64,000 nt of DNA from Sphingobium sp. OAS761 (GCF_024168485.1 NZ_JALJVY010000013.1:1-64000), one strand, 5' to 3'; shown: positions 1 to 9,077, numbered from the stretch's first letter. Program-made: numbers and translations. The notes: generated from the letters alone by a model not told the origin.

Positions 1-76
1 AGCTTGGAACAGGCTCGTCGATCAGCCGTGGCGCATCATGACAATCGGACGCCGCAAATGGGCATGTGGGTCGTGA

Positions 77-760
77 TCAATGCAGGTTGGTATAAACGGT
101 CAGCAGCAGATAGAGGGGCCAGCGCGCAAGGACGGGTCGCCAGCTGAGCAAGGCGCCCGGCGCCGAACGACCCCGATGCAGACCGATCAGGGTGCTGGGC
201 AGCAACAGCAGGCCCAAAGCGTAAAGGACGAAGGGCGCACGCCAGCCGAATTGTTCGACCACCAATCCCATGACGACCAGCAGGGCGAGCGAGGCGCCGG
301 ACCCAGCCGTGGACATGAGGCCTAGGATCGTTTCGCGGCGAGAGCCCTCGAAATATTCGCCGATGACGGCATAGACCGCTGTGAGCAGGACCCCGCCGGC
401 AAATCCACTCACTGCGCGGGCAACGACCAGCAGCATGAGCCCGGGCGCGATCCCGCCCGCCAGACCCGCCACCGAATATATCAAAAGACACATGGCGATC
501 ACGGCGCGACGGCCCCAGCGTTCGGACAGATAGCCTGCGCCGGCCGCGCCCGCGATCATCGTGAATGCCGGAAGGGTCAGAACCAGTTGCGCCGTCAGCG
601 CGCCGAATTCCTTTGCCATTTCCAGCACGCCCGGGGCGATCGCCAACGCGAGCATGGAGATGAGAACCGGAATGCCAAGCGCCAGAATGATGACGTGCGG
701 CCCTCCATGAAAACGGGCGGCCTGTCCCGGCAATGGTCCGTCACTCTGTTCAGCTTCCAC
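77..760 (-). pseudogene. MFS transporter, N-terminal half only (frame lost)
   Basis: This frame encodes about the first six membrane segments of a major facilitator transporter. A typical loop-2 motif is visible (GAGYLSERWGRRAV). It then stops after the sixth helix, whereas the family runs to about 400 residues. Beyond the stop the other two minus frames carry short open stretches towards the window edge, so a frameshift or a real truncation are both possible. A GTG at 760 sits 6 bases behind a GGAGG and is the better start; a GTG at 766 lies too close to it. The substrate cannot be told. Confidence 0.5.
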
Positions 761-801
761 CGCCACCCTCCCCGTTTATGTTGTCCCGCTGTCCGCTGCT
801 A

Positions 802-1305
802 TTACGTGGCAGGCACCGCGCCGGAAGCGATCACGCTGATCGATCCATCCTCTCCAATCTGTTCGGACAGCATGGATGTCACCCGGCTGACCGAGCGCGC
901 GATCCACCAGCGACCGTCCACCCGGCGATAAATGTCGTCATACTCCACTGCCAGCCGATTGATCTGGCGCGGACCGGTAAGGATCGTGCGAAAATTGAGC
1001 GACCATATGCCTCTCGCCTCATCCGGGCCGGTCAATTCGATGTCCCAGTTGGCGGCGTGGTGAATATCATACACCCCGCCCTGACAGGCCATGCTTTCAT
1101 ATGTCGCGACGAAGGCGTCACGATCGGTGAAAAGCGGAAAGCCCTGATATTCGATGTGCACGGCTTCAGGCAGGAAACAGTCGCGCACTTGCGCCGGCTG
1201 CTTGAGATCGCAGGCGCGCAGGTAGCGGGACTTCAGCACACGAATGGCTTCCTTGTCCTCCAGGACACTCAGGCGCTCCGCCAGTTGTTCGATCGTCGCG
1301 GTCAA
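802..1305 (-). CDS. NTF2/SnoaL-like protein
   Basis: A 167-residue protein of the SnoaL/NTF2-like fold. The N-terminal helix segment with LEDKEAIRVLKSRYLRACD is the usual opening of this group, followed by a cone-shaped beta sheet with DDIYRRVDGRWWI near the C-terminus. Members include polyketide cyclases, ketosteroid isomerases and small dehydratase-like enzymes, so the reaction is open. The start is a TTG at 1305 with AGGGAGAG 6 bases upstream; no in-frame ATG offers a better ribosome site. It lies downstream of the MFS gene at 1420 on the same strand, about 115 bases away, and is probably co-transcribed with it. It is one of five NTF2-like genes in the window. Confidence 0.8.
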   Translation of the reverse strand: MTATIEQLAERLSVLEDKEAIRVLKSRYLRACDLKQPAQVRDCFLPEAVHIEYQGFPLFTDRDAFVATYESMACQGGVYDIHHAANWDIELTGPDEARGIWSLNFRTILTGPRQINRLAVEYDDIYRRVDGRWWIARSVSRVTSMLSEQIGEDGSISVIASGAVPAT

Positions 1306-1419
1306 CTTTTTCTCTCCCTTCCCGAGTCCGGCTCCGGTTCGTTGCCCTTCCTAAGCACACCATCATCATTGCGCAAACGAACTTGGTAATCGCTACGCAT
1401 TTCTGCATTTGGATATCGG

Positions 1420-2661
1420 TCAGGACCGTTCGATCGGGTTCTTGCGCGCCGGTTCCCTGCGACCAATCAGGCTGAAGAGAATGGCGATGAGGAACCCGCC
1501 ACACATGATGGCGATCATGACCGGGAGGTAATTCCCCACTACGTCGTGCATCCAGCCAGCGAGCGGGGGCAGGCAGAAGGTAAAGGGCACGCTGAACATG
1601 CTGAACAACCCGATCGCCCGCGGCATCGACGCCCCGCCGAAAAGATGCCCGAACAGAAGGCTGAGGCTCGTGAACACACCCGGTCCTGCGGCGCCCAGCA
1701 TCAGAATGGCGAGGATCATCATGGGCAACCAGCCGGTAATGGCTATGAGCGCCCAGCTGATGGCGAAGCCTATGGCGATCAGCGCGAGCGACCATGCCCC
1801 GCCAAGGCGGTCACCCAGCCAGCCGACACCGACCGCGCCGAAAATGCTCGCTGCCCCCATCAGGGACGCCAGCATCGCCGCCTGCGACGGGGGTAGCCCG
1901 CGTTCAATTCCAACCGCGACCATATGGACCGTGCCGATGATGCCCGCGGCGTTGAGCAACCCGCCTCCGATCAGGATGATCCAGAACAGGCGACGCGATA
2001 CAATGGCCTGCAAAGTCATCACCCGGCCATGCGGAGGCGCCGACATGGTGGACGGCGATGCCCGCTCCGGAACCGGAGCCTCTTCTATGCCGAGCAGCAT
2101 CGGCACGGTCAGCAAGTGCAGCCCGGCCAGCGTCAGGAAGAAGGCTGGCAGGCCGAACCGTGTGATGATCGCAACACCAGCTATCGGCGTGATCGCCAGC
2201 ACGACCGGCATCGTGGTCACCCCGATCGCTCGGCCGCGCGCATGCGGATACCATCCGCTTGCCAGCATGCTGGACGGCAGCGTCCCCGCCAGTCCGACCC
2301 CCGGACCCAGAAGCAGGGCATAGGCCATCAGCGCCAGCGGCAGACTGGGCGCGATGCTGAGGGCGGCATAGCCCAGACAGCACAGCATCGAGCCGGTGAC
2401 GATAATTCTCCGCAAGCCGAAACGCTGCGCCAGTGAAGCGACCAGCGGCGCCGCGAGCCCGGTGGACAGCACGACAAGCGAAAGTCCGAGCGATACCGCC
2501 CCACGCCCCGCATCGAAACGGTCCTGCATCGGCAGGATCGTCACGCCGAAACCGCCATAGGCAAGGCCCACGGCACTATTCTGCGCCAGAAACGCGCGCA
2601 ACGCCATGCGTCGCGGCTTCCCGGGCATCTGGGCGCCATCGTCGGTTGCGGTCGGGGTCAA
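1420..2661 (-). CDS. MFS transporter (monocarboxylate-like)
   Basis: A full-length major facilitator of about 413 residues with 12 predicted membrane segments. The loop-2 motif is degenerate (LAQRFGLRRIIV), and GVGWLGDRLGG in the central loop repeats it. The general look resembles the oxalate/formate and monocarboxylate-porter branch. It is likely an inner-membrane importer of an organic acid made or used by the adjacent catabolic genes; that is inference. The first possible start is a TTG at 2661 without a clear ribosome site. An ATG at 2628 is the main alternative, so the first 11 residues are uncertain. Confidence 0.8.
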   Translation of the reverse strand: MTPTATDDGAQMPGKPRRMALRAFLAQNSAVGLAYGGFGVTILPMQDRFDAGRGAVSLGLSLVVLSTGLAAPLVASLAQRFGLRRIIVTGSMLCCLGYAALSIAPSLPLALMAYALLLGPGVGLAGTLPSSMLASGWYPHARGRAIGVTTMPVVLAITPIAGVAIITRFGLPAFFLTLAGLHLLTVPMLLGIEEAPVPERASPSTMSAPPHGRVMTLQAIVSRRLFWIILIGGGLLNAAGIIGTVHMVAVGIERGLPPSQAAMLASLMGAASIFGAVGVGWLGDRLGGAWSLALIAIGFAISWALIAITGWLPMMILAILMLGAAGPGVFTSLSLLFGHLFGGASMPRAIGLFSMFSVPFTFCLPPLAGWMHDVVGNYLPVMIAIMCGGFLIAILFSLIGRREPARKNPIERS

Positions 2662-2806
2662 TTGAGCATTCGGATCGTCGCCGCTCCTTCGGTCGGGCTG
2701 GCGACGGCGCGCTTTTCCCTGTTCGCCGGTTCCTAGCGGTCTAGGGTGGTCGAGGTCCAGGCCCGCCGCTCACCTTCCCGCTCCGTGGAAAAACTGGCTG
2801 TCGACC

Positions 2807-4765
2807 TCATGGTGAAACGGTTTCCATCGCGCGCGCTAGAGCATGGAAGTCATAATCCGCAAGTTGGGGAGCACGACTTTCCCTCCAATAGTCCACAAGC
2901 CGGAACGGCCAGGAAACAATGACCTTGCCCTTGCTGTTCTTGTAGTAGGTCTTGGCCTTCGGATGGGTCCAGATCATGTTCGGCATCTGGGCCTGCACCC
3001 GCGCATTGAACGCATCACAGGCCCCCTGGGTCGGTTCCATCGCCGCCTGCCCGTTTTCGACCAGATGGTCGAGGCATTCTATGACATAGTGAATCTGCGC
3101 CTCGCTCAACAAGTTGATGCCCGCCCCATGGTTGGGGCCGCTGTTAGGGCCAGTCATATGGAAGTAATTCGGGTAGCCGGGCACCGTCAGGCCCAGATAG
3201 GCTTCCGGATCCTCGTCACCCCATTCCTCACCCAGATTACGACCATCGCGCCCGATGATGTCGAGCGAGCCGGTCATACGGGCAAGATTATAGCCCGTTG
3301 CAAAGATGATCACGTCGAACGCATGGTCGGTACCGTCGGTGGTTCGAATTCCACTAGGCGTAATATGTTCTATTCCTGCCGTCTCCAGCGACACATTGTC
3401 GCGCATGAACATGGGCAGCCAGTTTGTGTCCATGACGATCCGCTTGGAAAAGACCGGGGCGTCGGGTGTGAGCTTTTCGATCAGGTCGGGGCGTCCCGCC
3501 AATTTGGTGTGCAGATTATGTAGGCAATAATCGCGCAATGCCGCGTTGGCCGCCGATATCGAAAGGTCGCCGCCATTCCATTCCGGGTCCTTCAGCAAAT
3601 TTGGATATAGTCCGTCCGATCCCGTCCAGTAGACTGAAAAGCGGAACCATTCGAGATAGTTGGGTATGTGGCGCATCGCCCATTTGACCATCTCGGGTAC
3701 GGGCTTTCCGGCGATATGATTGGGCAACACCCAGTGGCCGGATCGCATGAATACCGTCAGGCTGCCGACCTCCCCGGCGATGGCCGGGCCGCATTGTGCG
3801 GCGCTGGCGCCGGTACCGACCAACGCGACGCGCTTGCCTTTCAGGTCGACATCCGCCTTCCAGTCGCCGGTATGCATCTTCACGCCCTGGAAATCCGCGA
3901 GCCCGTCGATCTTAGGCCATTCCCAACGGCTAATCGGTCCATGGGCGTTGATGACGGCATTGGCGCGCAGCACGGAGTGGGTACCGTCGGCCGATCGAAC
4001 CGTCACATCCCACAACAAGTCCGTTTCATGCCAGCGGATGCCGACCACCATCGTGTTAAACCGGGTATGCGTGCGCACGCCATATTTGTCGGCGGTGCGG
4101 ACCAGATAGTCCTGCATCTCACCGCCCGCCGGCGTGTATGTCGTCCAGTCGGGATTGAGTTCGAAGGAATAGGAATAGAAGTGGCTGGGCGTATCGACCC
4201 CGACGCCCGGATAGCGGGCGTTCCACCAGGTCCCGCCAACCTCGGGGTTCTTCTCGATGATCTCATAGGCATAGCCGGCCTCGGCCAGCTTGATGCCGGT
4301 GGCAATGCCGGTCAGGCCCGCACCGATCACCAGGACCTTGTAATCGGCCGGAATGGACCGACGCGCCGGACGCCCCGAACGTTCATGCTGGGGGCCAAGC
4401 CCGGTTTGTTCCAACAGCAGCGGAATGAACTCGTCTTCGACCGGTTCGCCCATGCCGATGCTCATGATCCGGTTGAGCAGGGCCAACGACATCGGTTCCG
4501 CCGGCACCGCGCCCGGCGTCGTCAGCAAGACGCGCATCCGTTCATGCAAGGAAGCCAGCAGTTCGTCCGACGGATCGGGCACGCCACCCAGGCTGGCGGA
4601 TGGCAAGTGCGGCGCAAAACGATCGAGCATCGTTTCATCCCGACTCAGATGGACATAGGTCATGAGCAACGCGCGAATATCCGTCGCCGCGATCGACTCC
4701 CGCAAGGCGGCGCTGTCCTCCAGCGGAAGATTTTCCAACTTGTGGGGTATGACGCCGTCCTGCAC
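2807..4765 (-). CDS. Baeyer-Villiger monooxygenase, HAPMO-like
   Basis: A 652-residue NADPH-dependent flavoprotein monooxygenase that should insert oxygen next to a ketone to give an ester or lactone. An N-terminal extension of about 140 residues precedes the FAD Rossmann motif GAGLTG (148-153), as in 4-hydroxyacetophenone monooxygenases, which have the same length. The Baeyer-Villiger signatures GGTWWNARYPGVGVD and FQGVKMHTGDW are both present. A second dinucleotide motif (GTGASA) binds NADPH. Translation begins at a GTG at 4765 with AGGAG about 7 bases upstream. The gene is separated from the upstream genes by a terminator and has its own AT-rich promoter region. The substrate is unknown; cyclic or aryl ketones are typical of the family. 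Confidence 0.9.
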   Translation of the reverse strand: MQDGVIPHKLENLPLEDSAALRESIAATDIRALLMTYVHLSRDETMLDRFAPHLPSASLGGVPDPSDELLASLHERMRVLLTTPGAVPAEPMSLALLNRIMSIGMGEPVEDEFIPLLLEQTGLGPQHERSGRPARRSIPADYKVLVIGAGLTGIATGIKLAEAGYAYEIIEKNPEVGGTWWNARYPGVGVDTPSHFYSYSFELNPDWTTYTPAGGEMQDYLVRTADKYGVRTHTRFNTMVVGIRWHETDLLWDVTVRSADGTHSVLRANAVINAHGPISRWEWPKIDGLADFQGVKMHTGDWKADVDLKGKRVALVGTGASAAQCGPAIAGEVGSLTVFMRSGHWVLPNHIAGKPVPEMVKWAMRHIPNYLEWFRFSVYWTGSDGLYPNLLKDPEWNGGDLSISAANAALRDYCLHNLHTKLAGRPDLIEKLTPDAPVFSKRIVMDTNWLPMFMRDNVSLETAGIEHITPSGIRTTDGTDHAFDVIIFATGYNLARMTGSLDIIGRDGRNLGEEWGDEDPEAYLGLTVPGYPNYFHMTGPNSGPNHGAGINLLSEAQIHYVIECLDHLVENGQAAMEPTQGACDAFNARVQAQMPNMIWTHPKAKTYYKNSKGKVIVSWPFRLVDYWRESRAPQLADYDFHALARAMETVSP

Positions 4766-4916
4766 CGTTCCGCTCCTGTCTGCCGTCCAAGGGGAGATCG
4801 CCGAATCCGGCTTTCAAGCCCCGTTGTCAGATCAATATGGGATAACTCGCATTTATCAAGTGAGTATTTACTTATATAACATGAACATTGGGGATTTTTG
4901 CGCATCAATAAGAAAA
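4766..4916 (-). promoter_or_regulatory. AT-rich upstream region of the monooxygenase gene
   Basis: Between the monooxygenase start and the terminator at 4917 lies a stretch markedly richer in A and T than its surroundings, especially 4850-4890. It contains short imperfect inverted repeats (ACTCGC with GTGAGT around 4844-4865). A promoter is expected here because the terminator isolates the gene from upstream transcription. No single -35/-10 pair could be chosen with confidence. Confidence 0.4.
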
Positions 4917-4944
4917 CGGACGCCCTCCCCTCGGCCGGCGTCCG
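4917..4944 (-). terminator. Rho-independent terminator
   Basis: Two 8-base arms (CGGACGCC at 4917-4924, GGCGTCCG at 4937-4944) enclose a 12-base loop. Read on the minus strand the stem is followed by TTTTCTTAT. It lies just downstream of the gene at 5011-5700 and would end that transcript before the monooxygenase gene. Confidence 0.75.
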
Positions 4945-5010
4945 CCTTTACAATGTGATTTCAGCGCAGATCACGCTGTGCCGCTGGCGTTCAAACAGCA
5001 GCTTTCCTGC

Positions 5011-5700
5011 CTATTCCCACTCGACGATCGACAGGACATGACGATCATAGCCGGGAAAGACATAGTCGAATTCCAGCATCATCGTCTCGCCCAAAATACC
5101 GCTGGACAACAGGTCGGTTTCCAGAAAGGCCTGCACGCCATTCTTGCCATAGGCGTAGCGGGTAACCCCTCCATAGATCGGCGACGCATCGAGACGCGCA
5201 TCGACATCCGGATTGCCCGGCAGCGCACGATTATAGACCAAACGCAGCCGCCCCTTGAGTTCGGGGTCATTCTGATTGGCATCCTCGAGCGCCAGGAAAA
5301 TGGCTTCGAGATCCTCCAGGCTTTCGAGCAGCGTGCCATAATGGAAACTATATTCCGGGTCCTGGTCCATCTTCTCGCGCATGGCGACGACGGCGGCATG
5401 CTCATGATCGGTGCCGACATCCAGCGCCTTGTGAATCGCATCCATAAGATCGCGCTGCGCATCGGGAATCAGCGAGAGATAGACGATGCCGTCGCCGCGC
5501 GGCGAGTGCTTCGGGTCGACCACGAACCGATAGAAATGCGCGCCGTTCGGCAGCAGCAGATCCTGGGTCAGTTCGTAGCCCAGCATCGTCAGCAGGCGAG
5601 CGGCCAGAGGGCCTTCCTCCTTGTTCTTGTAGTGCAACGCCATGTGGCCCATCGACCGGGCGCCCTGCATCTCCACTGATTTCTCCAGCACTGTCGCCAT
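5011..5700 (-). CDS. VOC-like conserved hypothetical protein
   Basis: A 229-residue soluble protein. Its N-terminal part (SMGHMALHYKNKEEG, then LTMLGYELTQ) resembles the first strand and helix of a vicinal-oxygen-chelate module, the fold of glyoxalases and extradiol dioxygenases, but metal ligands are not clear. The rest is not recognised. The ATG at 5700 is preceded by AGGAG at 7 bases; two earlier in-frame ATGs lack proper spacing. It follows the alcohol dehydrogenase gene by 37 bases and probably shares its transcript, which ends at the terminator at 4917-4944. Its function is not assigned. Confidence 0.6.
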   Translation of the reverse strand: MATVLEKSVEMQGARSMGHMALHYKNKEEGPLAARLLTMLGYELTQDLLLPNGAHFYRFVVDPKHSPRGDGIVYLSLIPDAQRDLMDAIHKALDVGTDHEHAAVVAMREKMDQDPEYSFHYGTLLESLEDLEAIFLALEDANQNDPELKGRLRLVYNRALPGNPDVDARLDASPIYGGVTRYAYGKNGVQAFLETDLLSSGILGETMMLEFDYVFPGYDRHVLSIVEWE

Positions 5701-5737
5701 CGTCATTCTCCTGGTTTTCAAGTTCGCGCCGCCGCTT

Positions 5738-6763
5738 TCAGGACGGCTTAATCAGCACCTTGCACTCCCGGGGCTGGCCCCGCAGCGCTTCAAACGCTGC
5801 GGGCAACTCATCAAGGCCGACGGTCGAGGTGTGAATGGGACCAGGCTTCACTTCCCCCTTCGCGATCGCGCCGATCACCGCCTCGAAATCGCGCTCGGTA
5901 TAGGCCTGACTATACTGTATCGTCACCTCTTTGCCCAACGCGACGATCGGCAGGAAGCTGTCCTGCTTCAGGATCACGCCCGCAACAACGATCTGTCCCC
6001 GCACGCCCACCAGAGCGATAGCCTCATCCAGCATGCCCGGAAGCCCGACGCATTCGAACACCACCTGCGGCTTGCACCCGCCGGCAATGGCGGCGAACGC
6101 GCGCCCGACATCGCCGGCCGCCGGATCGATGACGTGCGTGGCGCCGGACGCCCGCGCAAGCGATCGCCGGTCCGGCGATCGTTCGCTTACGACCACTTTC
6201 CGCGCCCCGGCGTGGCGGGCGAACAATGCCACAGCGATACCGATTGGCCCTCCGCCAAGAATTAGCACGTCGGCATTGTGCGGCATGCGCGCCATCGAAA
6301 CGATGTGATGGCCCACCGCGAGCGGCTCCACCATGGCACCTCCCTCGAATCCAACACCATCCGGCAGGCGTTGCAGCATCGACCCCCGGGCCTTCACGAG
6401 CTGGGCGTAGGCACCCTGAATGCGAAGCGTTGTGCCGGTAAACAGATTATCCGGGCACAGGGCAGGCAGGTCGGCATCGCACGCATCGCAATGGCAGCAG
6501 GCATTCAGCGGAAGCGCCGTCACCCGATCGCCTATGCGCCAAGACCCGCTTACATTGCTGCCGATTTCCGCAATCGTTCCGGCAAATTCATGCCCCAGGA
6601 TGATGCCGGGCGTCATATTGGGATTTTCGGTCATGTGCAGATCGGATCCGCAGATACCGGCATAGGCGACATCCAAAATCACCTGGTCGGGATCTGGCAC
6701 CGGGTCTGTGACGGTTTCAACGACCAGCGGCTGTCCGGTCGCAATAAAAACGGCGGCCCGCAT
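5738..6763 (-). CDS. Zinc-dependent alcohol dehydrogenase (MDR family)
   Basis: A 341-residue medium-chain dehydrogenase that oxidises an alcohol with NAD(P). Catalytic zinc ligands are visible at Cys38 (AGICGSDLH) and His58-Glu59 (GHEFAG). The structural-zinc lobe has the CX2CX2CX7C spacing (CHCDACDADLPALC). The Rossmann motif is GGGPIGIAVAL. The architecture resembles sorbitol, threonine and butanediol dehydrogenases. The ATG at 6763 lacks its own strong ribosome site but overlaps by one base the stop of a 15-codon leader that has one, suggesting translational coupling. The divergent TetR gene at 7006 is the likely regulator. Confidence 0.88.
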   Translation of the reverse strand: MRAAVFIATGQPLVVETVTDPVPDPDQVILDVAYAGICGSDLHMTENPNMTPGIILGHEFAGTIAEIGSNVSGSWRIGDRVTALPLNACCHCDACDADLPALCPDNLFTGTTLRIQGAYAQLVKARGSMLQRLPDGVGFEGGAMVEPLAVGHHIVSMARMPHNADVLILGGGPIGIAVALFARHAGARKVVVSERSPDRRSLARASGATHVIDPAAGDVGRAFAAIAGGCKPQVVFECVGLPGMLDEAIALVGVRGQIVVAGVILKQDSFLPIVALGKEVTIQYSQAYTERDFEAVIGAIAKGEVKPGPIHTSTVGLDELPAAFEALRGQPRECKVLIKPS

Positions 6764-6810
6764 CAGATCGCTCTTGCGCCACGAGGCATCTGACAGGTCA
6801 TCTCGCTCAT
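6763..6810 (-). other. Putative 15-codon leader reading frame
   Basis: An ATG at 6810 follows GAGGAGCAGG and opens a 15-codon frame (MSEMTCQMPRGARAI). Its TGA overlaps the dehydrogenase ATG as TGATG. The dehydrogenase has no good ribosome site of its own, so ribosomes loaded on the leader could re-initiate at the overlap. This is inferred from layout only; chance is possible. Confidence 0.35.
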
Positions 6811-6946
6811 CCTGCTCCTCAATCCGTGCCGGTTTTCGTCGGTGCTGTCCGCAGACCGTTCCGCAACAAGGCGATCTCGCCCTGTCGCACCTGCTTATAG
6901 CGCAGCACATAGCATTAATTGCAACGCACGATACAAATTTCCGACC

Positions 6947-6988
6947 GACCATATATGCAATATCGCGGCCTTGAAAACCAATATGGTC
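6947..6988. promoter_or_regulatory. Candidate TetR operator (inverted repeat)
   Basis: Perfect 8-base arms GACCATAT (6947-6954) and ATATGGTC (6981-6988) are separated by 26 bases. They lie in the divergent intergenic region just upstream of the TetR gene. The position fits autoregulation and control of the dehydrogenase. The long spacer is unusual for a single TetR dimer, and each half could belong to a separate site. Confidence 0.4.
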
Positions 6989-7005
6989 ACCCGCTAGCTA
7001 GAAGC

Positions 7006-7716
7006 ATGTCCGTCACTACGCCCTCACCCATCGGCAACGGGCCGGCAATGAATGCAGGCACCGGATCGCCGCGACGCGCCGGACGCCCCCGCCGATTGAC
7101 GACCAATCAGGTGATCGAGGCGGCAATCGCATTGGGTCTGGACGACCTGACTATGGCGGCTCTGGCCAAAAGCCTGGGCGTACGGGTCGCGGTCCTCTAC
7201 AACTATGTTAAGAACCGCGAAGAACTGATCAGCCTCGCGGCCCGCCACGCGATGGCCGACCAGCGCTTCCCCATCGATGAAGGGCAGGACTGGCGTGCTT
7301 ATGCCCGCGCTTACGCCCGGGCAGCCTACGGATTGTTTCGCAGCGATGCGCAATTGCTGCCGCTCCTCATCGCTGGCAAGATCAGCCCTGCCGCCAAACT
7401 CGACAGCGCCGAAGGCTGGCTCGCAGTCATGACATCGCGGGGTTTTTGCGCGGATCGCGCCCTGCGTCTGCTGCGCGCCGTCGATGCGATCATCATGGGG
7501 TCCGCCTTGTTGGCATCGCACGCCAGAGCCCATGCCGCCGACTACCCCCGGACCGTGCGCGGCACCATCCTCGCCCGTCCCCGTTCAGACCTGCCCCTGC
7601 TCTCGACCCATGCCGAAATGCTGGCCGCGACGGCCGATCCGGACAATTGGGAAACATCGCTGGACATGCTGCTGGACGGCATCGAGCCACATGCGGGCCA
7701 TGCGACGGACACATAA
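7006..7716 (+). CDS. TetR-family transcriptional regulator
   Basis: A 236-residue repressor-type regulator. The helix-turn-helix spans roughly residues 30-75, with LTMAALAKSLGVRVAVLYNY as the recognition segment, followed by a ligand-binding helical domain. The N-terminus carries a basic RRAGRPRR stretch before the DNA-binding domain. The ATG at 7006 was preferred to an upstream in-frame ATG at 6919, because the latter would place the operator-like repeat inside the coding region. It is divergent from the dehydrogenase at 5738-6763 and 146 bases ahead of the amidohydrolase operon, so it may control either or both. The effector is unknown. Confidence 0.82.
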   Translation: MSVTTPSPIGNGPAMNAGTGSPRRAGRPRRLTTNQVIEAAIALGLDDLTMAALAKSLGVRVAVLYNYVKNREELISLAARHAMADQRFPIDEGQDWRAYARAYARAAYGLFRSDAQLLPLLIAGKISPAAKLDSAEGWLAVMTSRGFCADRALRLLRAVDAIIMGSALLASHARAHAADYPRTVRGTILARPRSDLPLLSTHAEMLAATADPDNWETSLDMLLDGIEPHAGHATDT

Positions 7717-7862
7717 AAGAACGCTTGTTCGTAATTGCCTTGCCTCAGGTAAGCGACGGAATAGAAGTAGCAGGTGACAATGCGGCGCGCGGAGTCCCGG
7801 ACGCCACCGGAACACCGTGTGACGGCTGAAACGCGTGGCCAAGATGAACTGGAGAGAGGCAG

Positions 7863-9029
7863 ATGCGCATCATCGATGTTGATAGTCATTTCAACGAACC
7901 GGCCGACTGGTTCGCCAAGGCCAACCCCAGCCTGGCGGCGAAGCTGCCGAAGATGACTGTTGCCGAACAGTTGCTCGATGTCCTGGTCGGCGATCTCTTT
8001 TCCTCCGTGCCGCCGGCCCTGCGCCCTGATCCGCTGACGCTGATCCCGGAATATGTCGCCGATGCTTATAAAAGGTCGCTGGAGGGCGGCGACCCGCCCC
8101 AGATCGCGATCGATTCCGGCTCCTATTCGCCCGAAGCCTACCAGCCCGAACCGCGTATCAAATGGATGAACCAGCGGGGCATCGACAAGCAGATATTGTT
8201 GCCGTCGAACGGCTATCACCCCTATCGCCACGCCATGCGCAATGCTCCTGAGCTCGCGCTGGCAACCCTGGACACATATAATCGCTGGTCGACCGAACAG
8301 CTCGCAGGCTACACTGATCGCCTCATTCCCGCGACGGTCATCGACCTGATGGACGTCGAATGGTCAATCGCGCAGGTCGTCGCCGGCCGTGAGCGCGGCG
8401 CGCGCGCCGTATTCGTGAAGGCCGATCCACATGGCGGCAAGGCGCTCAATCATCCAGACTTCGAACCCTTCTGGGCCACGTGCGAAGATCTGGGCGTCGC
8501 CATCCTGTTCCATGTCGGCGGCGGTCGCGCGGCCATGCACCCGGGCTGGGCGAACAATGGCGGCGACATGGCGGCCTTCTACCGGATAGCCAATCTTTCG
8601 CGCCGTCTCGTGCCTCAATTGGCAGTCGCGTCGCTGGTGTTCGGCGGCGTGCTGGAGCGCTATCCTCGCCTGGCTGTCATCGTGTCGGAACTTGGCATCG
8701 ACTGGCTTCCGGACTTTCTGGAGGCCATCGACCTGGAAGCCGACGAAAAACGACCGCGGATGCTCAGTTTCGCGCCCTACGAATATCCGCTGAAGCCAAG
8801 CGAATATGTGCAGCGCCAAGTGCGCGTGTCGGTCGTCCACCAACAGGATGTTCTGCGCCCGACGATCGACCGGGTGCCCGAAGGCATCATCGTCTTCTCG
8901 TCCGACTTCCCCCATGTCGAGGGTCATCAGGAGGCCGTGGCATTGTATGACAAGCAGCTTGAGGGTCTGCCGCAGTCGGCCCGTGAGAGTTTCTTTGGAA
9001 AGTCGGCGGCCGATCTGCTCGGCATCTGA
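7863..9029 (+). CDS. Amidohydrolase-2 family metal-dependent hydrolase
   Basis: A 388-residue TIM-barrel protein of the amidohydrolase-2 group, which includes decarboxylases such as ACMSD and hydrolases of ring-cleavage products. The N-terminus IIDVDSHFNEP supplies the usual metal-binding beta-1 segment. FHVGGG and the late FSSDFPHVEG provide the expected histidine and acidic residue. GGAGAGAGG lies directly upstream of the ATG. It heads a plus-strand operon with VOC, acyl-CoA dehydrogenase, CoA-transferase and hydratase genes. A C-C hydrolase or decarboxylase step on an alicyclic or aromatic intermediate is likely; the substrate is not known. Confidence 0.85.
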   Translation: MRIIDVDSHFNEPADWFAKANPSLAAKLPKMTVAEQLLDVLVGDLFSSVPPALRPDPLTLIPEYVADAYKRSLEGGDPPQIAIDSGSYSPEAYQPEPRIKWMNQRGIDKQILLPSNGYHPYRHAMRNAPELALATLDTYNRWSTEQLAGYTDRLIPATVIDLMDVEWSIAQVVAGRERGARAVFVKADPHGGKALNHPDFEPFWATCEDLGVAILFHVGGGRAAMHPGWANNGGDMAAFYRIANLSRRLVPQLAVASLVFGGVLERYPRLAVIVSELGIDWLPDFLEAIDLEADEKRPRMLSFAPYEYPLKPSEYVQRQVRVSVVHQQDVLRPTIDRVPEGIIVFSSDFPHVEGHQEAVALYDKQLEGLPQSARESFFGKSAADLLGI

Positions 9030-9046
9030 TCACCGACGATGGAACG

Positions 9047-9077
9047 GAAATGACGGCGGGATATTCGCCGTCATTTC
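9047..9077 (+). other. Strong intercistronic hairpin
   Basis: Perfect 12-base arms GAAATGACGGCG (9047-9058) and CGCCGTCATTTC (9066-9077) enclose a 7-base loop between the amidohydrolase and VOC genes. No T-run follows on either strand, so it is more likely an mRNA-processing, stabilising or partial-attenuation element than a full terminator. A ribosome site (GGGGAG) follows it. Confidence 0.6.

Noticed and set aside
3668..4879. Plus-strand frame of 403 codons
   Set aside because: Antisense of the Baeyer-Villiger monooxygenase, which carries all family signatures.
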